Source of the DNA: Actinophytocola oryzae
GTDB lineage: Bacteria > Actinomycetota > Actinomycetes > Mycobacteriales > Pseudonocardiaceae
Reading direction: 5' to 3'
Length of the DNA stretch: 64,000 nt
Assembly: GCF_004364325.1 (NCBI RefSeq)
Contig: NZ_SOCP01000007.1
Span: 410,253 to 474,252 of the forward strand
Shown: piece after piece, positions 57,733-64,000 of the stretch
How positions within the stretch are numbered: position 1 is the first letter of the stretch
How the letters are laid out: every line of letters begins with the position of its first letter
Program-made: the position numbers and the translations under genes
Notes under the pieces: generated by a model
The model's database searches: none
Told to the model about the DNA's origin: nothing
Seen by the model: the letters and a program-made list of their open reading frames with translations, nothing else

Positions 57733-58692
57733 GTGGCAGACCTTTTCGACAGAATCCTGGCAGCGCACACCGGCATCCGCCCCCACGTCCCGGTGACGAC
57801 GCTCGAGCACAGTGGGCACCTGTCCGCCGAAACGGGCTGCGACGTCTGGCTGAAGACCGAACACCTGATGCCGACGGGCTCGTTCAAGGTGCGTGGTTCG
57901 ACGAACAAGATCCGCACGCTCGGTGAGGAAGGCCGACGCGCCGGCGTGGTGACGGCGTCAACCGGCAACCACGGACTGGGCGTGGCCCGAGCCGGCGCAC
58001 TGGCCGGGGTCGACGTCACGGTGTTCGTGAGCGACACGGCCGTACGGTCCAAGGTGGACGCGATCAGGGCCTGCGGTGCGGAGGTGGTCGTGGTCGACGG
58101 CCCTCCGCTGGCCGCGGAGGCGCAGGCACGCCGGCAGTCGGAGCACCTCGGCAAACCGTACGTGGCCCCCTACAACGACCTGGACACGATGGCGGGGCAG
58201 GGCACGCTCGGCGTCGAGCTGAGCGAGCAGGCGCCAGACCTGGACGCGGTCTTCGTGTGTGTCGGCGGCGGTGGGCTGATCGGGGGAGTGGGGACCGCGC
58301 TGAAGAAGCTCAGCCCGGCCACACGGGTGGTCGGCGTGTGGCCGGAGGCATCGAGGGTGATGCTCGACTCCCTGCTCGCGGGTCGGATAGTCGAGACGCC
58401 GGAGTACGAGACGCTGTCCGACGGCTCGGCAGGCGCGGTGGAAGAGGGCTCGGTGACCTTCCCGGTGTGCCAGGAGGTGATCGACGAGACCGTCACCGTG
58501 GGCGAGGACGAGATCGCACGGGCCATGCGACTGGTGGCGGACGGCGAGCGGTGGATGATCGAGGGCGCGGCGGGCGTGGCCGTGGCGGGCCTGCTCAGGA
58601 CCGCCGAGAGGTACAGGGGGAAGAAGGTGGCCGTGGTCCTGTGCGGCCGCAACATAGCACTGGCGACATTCCTGACCGCGATAATGCTATAA
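57733..58692 (+). CDS. Threonine/serine dehydratase-like PLP enzyme
   Basis: The 319-residue fold-type II PLP enzyme has the Schiff-base lysine in LMPTGSFKVRGSTNK, the substrate loop ASTGNHGLGVA, and the glycine-rich phosphate loop CVGGGGLIGGVG. It resembles threonine dehydratases and ectoine-utilisation EutB-type enzymes; no regulatory ACT domain is present. It would deaminate a hydroxy-amino acid. GTG 57733 follows GAGGAG by six bases. It is divergent from aconitase and followed within 9 bases by the GntR gene. Confidence 0.82.
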   Translation: MADLFDRILAAHTGIRPHVPVTTLEHSGHLSAETGCDVWLKTEHLMPTGSFKVRGSTNKIRTLGEEGRRAGVVTASTGNHGLGVARAGALAGVDVTVFVSDTAVRSKVDAIRACGAEVVVVDGPPLAAEAQARRQSEHLGKPYVAPYNDLDTMAGQGTLGVELSEQAPDLDAVFVCVGGGGLIGGVGTALKKLSPATRVVGVWPEASRVMLDSLLAGRIVETPEYETLSDGSAGAVEEGSVTFPVCQEVIDETVTVGEDEIARAMRLVADGERWMIEGAAGVAVAGLLRTAERYRGKKVAVVLCGRNIALATFLTAIML

Positions 58693-58698
58693 CCTATA
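58688..58698. promoter_or_regulatory. GntR-type operator candidate B
   Basis: TATAACCTATA, the exact reverse complement of site A, overlaps the end of the dehydratase gene and lies three bases before the GntR start. Confidence 0.65.
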
Positions 58699-58701
58699 AC
58701 G

Positions 58702-59373
58702 ATGACCGCGAGCTTCACGACGAAGAGCGAGTTCGCGTACGCCGCCGTGCGAAACAAGATCATCACGCATGGGTACGCCCCCGGCGCCGTGCTCAACCAG
58801 GCGATGCTGGCACAGGAACTGGGCATCAGCACGACCCCGCTACGTGAGGCGCTGCGCAGGCTGGAGTCGGAGCGACTGGTCGAGCTGGGCGCGCACAGAG
58901 ACGCCCGGGTAACCCAACTTTCCGCGGAAGAGGCCCGAGACCTCCTGGAGATGAGGCGAGCGCTGGATCCACTGGCGATCTCGCTGGCGGCAGAACGACG
59001 CGGCCCGGCGGACATCGACCACCTCCGCGCAACGTACGAGAGGTTGCGCCCACTACCGAACAGACCGGACGTAGCCGACCTGGTGGCACACCGCATGTTC
59101 CACCGTGCGCTGTATGCCGCCTCCCACAACGAGATCCTGATAGCCACGCTGGACGGTCTGTGGGACAAGGCCGACCGCTACCGACAGGCAGGCCTGCGCG
59201 ACGAGCGTTCCCAGTCGGCCCGAGACGAGACAGCGGTCGAACACAAGGCGATGCTGACCGCGGTCCTGGCCGGTGACAGCAGGGCAGCGGCGGAGGCCAT
59301 GCGCGCCCACATCGACGGCAGCCTGGGTGCGAAGGCCTTGTCGACCCTGACCGCGGCACCTTCCCACGACTGA
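58702..59373 (+). CDS. GntR-family regulator with FCD domain
   Basis: The 223-residue protein has a GntR winged helix (AAVRNKIITHGYAPGAVLNQ; GISTTPLREALRRLESERLV) and an FCD effector domain with metal/ligand His residues (FHRALYAASHNEILIATLDG; HKAMLTAVLAGD). FCD regulators usually bind small carboxylates and repress their catabolic genes. The repeated TATAGGTTATA sites make aconitase, the fusion enzyme, the dehydratase and itself likely targets. Confidence 0.88.
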   Translation: MTASFTTKSEFAYAAVRNKIITHGYAPGAVLNQAMLAQELGISTTPLREALRRLESERLVELGAHRDARVTQLSAEEARDLLEMRRALDPLAISLAAERRGPADIDHLRATYERLRPLPNRPDVADLVAHRMFHRALYAASHNEILIATLDGLWDKADRYRQAGLRDERSQSARDETAVEHKAMLTAVLAGDSRAAAEAMRAHIDGSLGAKALSTLTAAPSHD

Positions 59374-59584
59374 ACCGACGACAGGCCGATCGTGCCGTGC
59401 TCCCGGTTGGCGGTCTGGCGCCCACTTTCGGCCCCTGGGCGGCATGGGGTGTTGGTCGCCAGCCTATCCCCGCGCCCGCGTGGGCCGGCTGCGTACTGCG
59501 GGGCGTCCGCGGTCACATCCTGTTCAGCACCCGTTGCTTCGCCAGGCCGTCCTGATCCCGGCGGCGCGGTGGTACGGGCGCCGC

Positions 59585-60136
59585 TCAGGGCTGCTCGACG
59601 GTCTCTCGCCGTGCCATCTCGGTGAACGCGGCCTCCAGGTAGCCGCGTAGTGGGCGGCCGCGCAGCGACAGCAGGTCGGCGAGGAGGACGACGGCGTGCT
59701 GTGTGACTGAGGCTGCCGTCGGTCGTGGTGGGACGGCGTCCCACGGGTCGTCCAGCTCCGGTGACCGCTCGTCCCCCGTGGGGGAGTCTGGTGGGGTGTC
59801 CGGGTGGATCCCGAGTGCGCCACTGAGGACGACGACCATCACGCCTGGGTCGACGCTGGGGAGCCACGGCGCCGCTGATCGGGCGCTGCGGTGGATGACC
59901 TCGCGGAGGTCGTCACCGTCCACACCGTCCGGGAGCACCTCTTCCAGCAGTAGCCGGACGGTGTCGCCGAGGATGACGCGCGTGTGTTCGGGGTCGGCGA
60001 GGAGGCGGCCGCAGGCGTCGTCGAACGCGGCCGCGTCGCCGACCTGCGCGGCCGCGATCGCGTCGGTCGCTGCCGCCGCGATCGCTCGCGCGGCCGGTGG
60101 CAGTTCGCTGAGCGTGAGCCGGGGTGCGGGTGGCAT
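59585..60136 (-). CDS. Uncharacterised actinobacterial protein
   Basis: The 183-residue protein is acidic and mostly helical: AARAIAAAATDAIAAAQVGD, then VILGDTVRLLLEEVLPDGVD, then a Pro/Asp-rich segment (HPDTPPDSPTGDERSPELDD) and a final LLADLLSLRGRPLRGYLEAA helix. No catalytic motif, signal or membrane span was seen and I do not recognise the family. It is transcribed alone. The 211 bases upstream of 59585 (59374-59584) hold no gene. Confidence 0.6.
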   Translation of the reverse strand: MPPAPRLTLSELPPAARAIAAAATDAIAAAQVGDAAAFDDACGRLLADPEHTRVILGDTVRLLLEEVLPDGVDGDDLREVIHRSARSAAPWLPSVDPGVMVVVLSGALGIHPDTPPDSPTGDERSPELDDPWDAVPPRPTAASVTQHAVVLLADLLSLRGRPLRGYLEAAFTEMARRETVEQP

Positions 60137-60277
60137 GCCGGGGACGCTACCGCTGACCTGCTTCGCTCAGGAGATGGTGGCCAGTGACGGTCCGTGTTCG
60201 GCCCTCTCCCTCAGGTTCTCCGCGGACGCACCTGCGATGCGGCGACAATATCGTCGGTGGCGACGTTGGGGGGATGG

Positions 60278-60745
60278 TCACCACTGCGTGGTGGCGAACA
60301 GGCGTTGGTACTGGCCGGGGGTGAACCCGAGCGAGCGGCGGAAGTGCCGGTGGAGGTGGCTCCGGTCGGTGAAGCCGGTCAGCGCGGCGGCCTCGGCGGC
60401 GGTGTGCCCGCCTTCCAGCAGCCTGCGGGCCCGGCGGACGCGGTGGGCGATCTGCAAGGCGTGTGGCGGCAGCCCGGTGCGGTCCCGGAAGAGCTTGACC
60501 AGGCGGAACTTCCCCGTGCCCGCGACGGCGGCCAGCTCGTCCAGGCTGACGGACCGCTCGGCGTTCTCTGCCAGGTAGTCGCACGCGAGGCGGAACTCCC
60601 GGTCGCTGCCGGAGAGCGTGACGGCTCGCGCGGTGGCATGACGGGTGGCGACGGCCTGGAGCCAGGCGGCGAGTGCGCTGTCGCGTTCCAGGCGGGTGGC
60701 GGGGTGTTCCGACAGCGCGTGCATCCGGACGAACGCGCCGGCCAG
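60278..60745 (-). pseudogene. AraC-family regulator, 5'-truncated and joined to methyltransferase debris
   Basis: The frame from about 60745 down reads LAGAFVRMHALSEHPATRLE, then FRLACDYLAENAERSVSLDE and a full double HTH (GTGKFRLVKLFRDRTGLPPH; AAEAAALTGFTDRSHLHRHF) to the stop at 60278. The missing N-terminal ligand domain should be about 110 residues. Directly before LAGAF the DNA encodes, in another frame, the end of a methyltransferase motif. A start at ATG 60724 gives 148 residues and might still yield a DNA-binding fragment. Confidence 0.65.
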
Positions 60746-61240
60746 CGTCGGTGTCGAGGACTTCCTCGATCAGCAGCACCCGGCCGCCGGGGAGGAGGCT
60801 CTCGGCCGCTCGGCGCAGTGCGTGGGCGGCGTCCGGGTCGGGGAGGGCTTTGAGGGCACGGCTGATGAACACGGCGTCGGAGGCTGGGCCGGGCTCGAAG
60901 ATGGACTGCTCGATCACGCTGATCCGCGCGCGCTGCTGCTCGTCGGGGATGGCGGCGGGCAGGTCGCGGCGCAGCCAGTCGGCCTGGGCGAGCAGTGCGC
61001 AGATCGTCACGCGCAGGTCTTCGTGGACGGCGACGAACTCACGAGCCTGCGCGCCCGCGCCACCGGAGTGGATCACGAGCTGCCGGACCCCGTCGAGCAG
61101 CCCGGTGCCTCCACCCGCAGGATGCGGTGCTCCGCGATCTGCAGCCCCCGCACCTGGAGCACGTCGCTGAACCCGGACGGGTCGACCACGTCGACCTCCA
61201 GGAACAGGATGTCGGCGGTGCCGGGCAGCGGGTTCATGCC
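60746..61240 (-). pseudogene. O-methyltransferase-like fragment
   Basis: From 61076 the minus strand reads ARISVIEQSIFEPGPASDAV, FISRALKALPDPDAAHALRR and LLPGGRVLLIEEVLDTD. This is the post-I/motif III part of small-molecule O-methyltransferases, ending at the AraC junction. Upstream (to about 61240) an open frame continues with unassigned sequence. The SAM-binding GGG motif and the dimerisation domain are not recognisable. Confidence 0.55.
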
Positions 61241-61804
61241 GCCGGCGCGTTCCTCACCACGCTGGGGATCTGGTGCACCGGCTGCTCATGGGTGCCACTC
61301 GACTGGCTCAACACCTTCGCCGCCAGTGTGGAGTTCATGGACCAGGTGGGTTGCCGGGCTCTCGTCCTGCATTCTCGCTTCGCTGTGCGGGTTGACGAGA
61401 TCCGCGCAGCGGTGCCGAGCCGATGGCGGAGTTCCTGGCCGCCGGTGACGGATTCGAGGTGCCCGACTGGAACGACCCGTTCGGCTGTCCCGACATCGAG
61501 GCTTGGCGCTGCTCTTCGCCTCGGTCGGTGCCACGATTGTCATGCGAGGCCGCTCCGCCGCCGACATCCTGGACAGATCCGGACCGAGCGCGTCACTCAC
61601 CTGTTCCTGCCGCCCACGGCTGCTACGGCCGGCTCGACCGGACCGGCAACGGGTACGGCCACGTGACTGTACGAGCGTGAGGATGCTGCTGATCAGTGCC
61701 GCCCCAGTCTCGCCGGAATGACTCGCGGAGGATGTGAGGCGGTTCGGTCCGTGCATCGCTTAGTCCTGGGGATAGCCGAGGACGGGCGCCTGCTCGGGCC
61801 GGGG
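61241..61804. other. Non-coding/debris stretch
   Basis: Short frames on the plus strand (for example about 61420-61500, DGFEVPDWNDPFGCPDIEAW) look like scraps of a protein but lack start, length and family features. No RNA gene or repeat was recognised. Confidence 0.35.
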
Positions 61805-61841
61805 GAGCAGCCCGGCCGCTGCGATCGCGGCCGGGCTGCTC
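61805..61841 (-). terminator. Terminator hairpin of the secreted-protein gene
   Basis: GAGCAGCCCGGCCGC (61805-61819) and its perfect reverse complement (61827-61841) enclose a 7-nt loop, 26 bases beyond the stop of the leftward gene. Confidence 0.8.
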
Positions 61842-61867
61842 GCAGGTGAATCAGGGTGACGACGGGC

Positions 61868-62305
61868 TCAGCGGTATGCCTGCACGTCCCACTCCCCGCC
61901 ACCCATCGAGATGGTGTACGTGCCGGGGCCGTAGTCGAAGCGCCACTTCGTATCCGTCGCCGCCTTGATACGGACTCGGTACGGGGAGCCGATGTACACG
62001 GCCGCCACCTCCTGCCAGCCGAAGGCCGAGATCGTGTTCTGACCCGAACCGAGGATGGTGTCGTACGTCCCGTGACTGCAGGTGCCGTCCGCCAGGTGGA
62101 TGACGCCGACCGCGACACTGCCCGTGTTCCTGATCGCGCCCGGCTTGGGCACGGCTGGGTTGAGGGGCCCCGCGCACCGCGTCGCCGCGGCCGGTGCCGC
62201 GGTCGGGCCGGTCGGGCCGGCCTGGGCCGACACGGTCGTGGCGAGCACCGTCGTGCCTGCCAGGACGAGAACGACGGCGAACTTGCCAAAACGCCGGTAG
62301 AGCAT
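61868..62305 (-). CDS. Small secreted protein of unknown function
   Basis: The 145-residue protein has a Sec signal (basic MLYRRFGK, hydrophobic FAVVLVLAGTTVLATT, cleavage near VSAQA). The mature domain is compact and beta-rich, with two Cys (CAGPLNPAVPKPGAI and DGTCSHGTYD) that could form one disulfide, ending GPGTYTISMGGGEWDVQAYR. GGAGG eight bases before ATG 62305 supports the start. It is monocistronic, closed by the hairpin at 61805-61841. The fold is unassigned. Confidence 0.75.
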   Translation of the reverse strand: MLYRRFGKFAVVLVLAGTTVLATTVSAQAGPTGPTAAPAAATRCAGPLNPAVPKPGAIRNTGSVAVGVIHLADGTCSHGTYDTILGSGQNTISAFGWQEVAAVYIGSPYRVRIKAATDTKWRFDYGPGTYTISMGGGEWDVQAYR

Positions 62306-62806
62306 GGAAATCCTCCGATTGACTGCCTCTGGAGCGTCGAAAGGGCGATCGTCGAACGAGGACGGCACAACCGACCGCGTCGCCCGTTCGACGAAACCAG
62401 ACCCGGTGCACCGCCGGTACCAGCAGCAACCGAAGCCGGACAGACCCGGACGATCCCGGACATCCTGGAACCAGCGCGACAGCCATCGAGCCCGCCGCCG
62501 AGAGCACGGGTCCGTCAGGCGGTCGTGTAGTAGCCGTCCTCGGTGATGCCGCGCAGTGGGCCGCTCGGGCACCACGCCTCGGAGACCTGGCCGGGCGGCA
62601 CCCTCGGTGTACCAGGAGTCGCCGGAGTCCGGCTGCTACGTGTCCGCGCCGGTTGTGACGCGTGGACGCCCGTAACACTTCTTTAAGAGTCGTGCCGAAA
62701 CGTCGGTCGGGGGGCGTGACGTCGGACCGCTCGAACCAGTCAGGTGGTTGTCACCGAGGTCATCAGGCAGTGGCCCCCGGTGCAACGATCGCGAAGGAGT
62801 GTGCCG
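62306..62806. other. Intergenic region (501 bp) with a small coding scrap
   Basis: The minus strand from about 62620 to TCA 62515-62517 encodes VSEAWCPSGPLRGITEDGYY before a stop, the apparent tail of a lost protein. The rest shows no gene. AAGGAG at 62794-62799 serves the next gene. Confidence 0.4.
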
Positions 62807-63907
62807 ATGGACATGCGACCAGAGAATCACCGGGTGGTCGACCGCGGAGATCGGCACCCGGCCTCGGGCAGCCGCGTCGGCCTCCACGATGTCCCGCCCG
62901 CAACGGCGGACGCCGACCCGGCACCGGTTCGGACACCGGTGGAGCTCGTCGGTGAGCTCAATCGGCTGCGCACGTGGGCAGGCCAACCGTCGTTGCGCAG
63001 ACTGGAGAAGCTCTCCGGCGAGTCTCTCGGTGAAGGAGCCACCGAACTGCTGCCGTCCAGCACGACGAGCGAGGTACTCGCGGGCAAACGACTGCCGAGG
63101 CCACCGAGGCTGGCCTTCGTCGAGTCGTTCGTGACTGCCTGTCTGCGGGCACGCGGACTGGACGGTGACACGGTCGAGCAGGTGGTCGACCGCTGGCGTG
63201 CCGCATGGCGTGTCGTACAGGTCAAGCACACGACACCGCCGGAACCGTTTCTGCCGCAGGCGACGTCGCCCGAGCGACAGGCCGGCCCGCGACGCGCCCG
63301 GCTGGCCGCGGCCGTGTGCGCGGCCGTCTTCGCCACCGGAGTGGTGGTCGGTGTGGCCGGCACCCGGATGACCCACGACGACATCGGCCACCCGGTGACT
63401 CCGGCCACCGGCAGGACACGTGGCGCGGTGTGTCGACCGCTCGACCAGCCGCACGCTACCGGTGCGCTCATCATGGGCGCGCCGGGCACACCACCGACAG
63501 GCGAGGAATATCCGCGGGACTGGTGGGCCAATGTCCCCGACGTCGAGCTGGTCACCGATACCGACGGCTTCACTGCTGTGGTACCCCGTGGGTTTACCCT
63601 GCCGTGGCAGGCCATCGTCATCCGCAGCGCCATCACCCTGACCGCGGGCCACCATTACAGCCTCGACTTCGTCGCGACCGCGAACCGCCCGGTCGACATC
63701 CACGTCCGCGTGCAGGACAAGACGCCGCCGCGATATCAGCCGTCGCTCGTGGAAAGCGTTCCGGTCGGTATCACGCCATGCAGGCGGACCTACAACTTCA
63801 CCGCAGGCGCCACCAGCGAGACGACCGGCGAGGTCACCTTTCAGCTAGGCGCTCAGGGGGCTTACACGATCATGGTCGAGGACCCGATACTCGTCGAGAT
63901 CAAGTGA
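62807..63907 (+). CDS. Predicted HTH-transmembrane protein with CBM4/9-like extracellular domain
   Basis: The 366-residue protein has a helical N-terminal segment like actinobacterial XRE-type domains (PVELVGELNRLRTWAGQPSL; STTSEVLAGKRLPRPPRLAF). One membrane span follows near residues 165-185 (LAAAVCAAVFATGVVVGVAG). The C-terminal beta domain (about 225-366; ITLTAGHHYSLDFVATANRP; TSETTGEVTFQLGAQGAYTI) resembles carbohydrate-binding modules of family 4/9. This looks like a one-component sensor linking an outside ligand to an inside DNA- or protein-binding domain; that role is inferred. ATG 62807 lies seven bases after AAGGAG. Confidence 0.65.
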   Translation: MDMRPENHRVVDRGDRHPASGSRVGLHDVPPATADADPAPVRTPVELVGELNRLRTWAGQPSLRRLEKLSGESLGEGATELLPSSTTSEVLAGKRLPRPPRLAFVESFVTACLRARGLDGDTVEQVVDRWRAAWRVVQVKHTTPPEPFLPQATSPERQAGPRRARLAAAVCAAVFATGVVVGVAGTRMTHDDIGHPVTPATGRTRGAVCRPLDQPHATGALIMGAPGTPPTGEEYPRDWWANVPDVELVTDTDGFTAVVPRGFTLPWQAIVIRSAITLTAGHHYSLDFVATANRPVDIHVRVQDKTPPRYQPSLVESVPVGITPCRRTYNFTAGATSETTGEVTFQLGAQGAYTIMVEDPILVEIK

Positions 63908-64000
63908 GCCTTTTTCGTGCGTCCAGTTGAGCGGGGGTTGATCATGTAGGTGGTTGATCGTCGTTCGTCAGCTCGTCGTCGCTTGCCGGTGTGAGTCCGG

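Overview
The window is very GC-rich, uses many GTG starts, and is packed with ATGA/GTGA stop-start overlaps. This points to a filamentous actinomycete, probably of the Pseudonocardiales (Saccharothrix/Lentzea/Amycolatopsis type). That placement is inferred from style, not from a marker gene. No rRNA, tRNA or CRISPR array was recognised.

Region 1 (1-8804) is the edge of a non-ribosomal peptide cluster. The window opens in the end of a thioesterase-like protein. A translationally coupled operon follows: both subunits of a B12-dependent glutamate (methylaspartate) mutase, an AsnRS-like stand-alone amide synthetase, a glutamate-synthase-like FMN protein, and an SbnA-like 2,3-diaminopropionate enzyme. 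A TrmB/LuxR-type regulator and an MFS exporter face the other way, and the SbnB-like partner lies beyond them. Together they look like supply genes for 3-methylaspartate (or its amide) and 2,3-diaminopropionate, residues known from calcium-dependent lipopeptides.

Region 2 (8894-13242) holds stand-alone redox and regulatory genes: VOC protein, XRE/MmyB regulator, aldo/keto reductase, flavodoxin-like lipoprotein, SDR and a broken SDR.

Region 3 (13264-20806) is a compact RiPP-like locus and the best candidate for an undescribed system. An ABC exporter and an HxlR regulator diverge from a 65-residue, 11-cysteine precursor. A hairpin follows the precursor, then five coupled genes: a B2-peptidase-like protein lacking its His, an asparagine-synthetase/lasso-cyclase-like protein with a degenerate PP-loop, a PqqD-like small protein, a MauE-thioredoxin fusion, and a prolyl-oligopeptidase-type S9 peptidase.

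Region 4 (20807-31795) is a mosaic of gene debris (ketosynthase, AraC, LuxR, esterase and FecCD fragments and a dead IS4-family element). It is interrupted by intact genes: a type II NADH dehydrogenase fused to a membrane domain plus its membrane partner, an FAD monooxygenase, and an unknown two-gene operon with an internal tandem repeat.

Region 5 (31796-52784) looks like one regulon. TldD/TldE proteases with two membrane proteins, a complete siderophore-type ABC importer, a VIT1-type iron/manganese transporter with a fused EtfB-EtfA protein, an SGNH esterase, a beta-decarboxylating dehydrogenase, an aldehyde dehydrogenase, a cupin-monooxygenase fusion and three serine hydrolases surround three RpiR-family regulators. 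Nine copies of a palindromic site, YGTWG-N6-CTACR with minor deviations, occupy the control regions. I infer uptake and breakdown of an ester- or acid-type metal chelate.

Region 6 (52759-59373) is a second metabolic module: a kinase/PLP phospho-lyase fusion, an aconitase, a threonine-dehydratase-like enzyme and a GntR/FCD regulator, with the same TATAGGTTATA site in both control regions. The window ends (59585-63907) with a small unknown protein, a chimeric AraC/methyltransferase ruin, a secreted protein with a strong terminator, and a predicted HTH-membrane-CBM-like protein.
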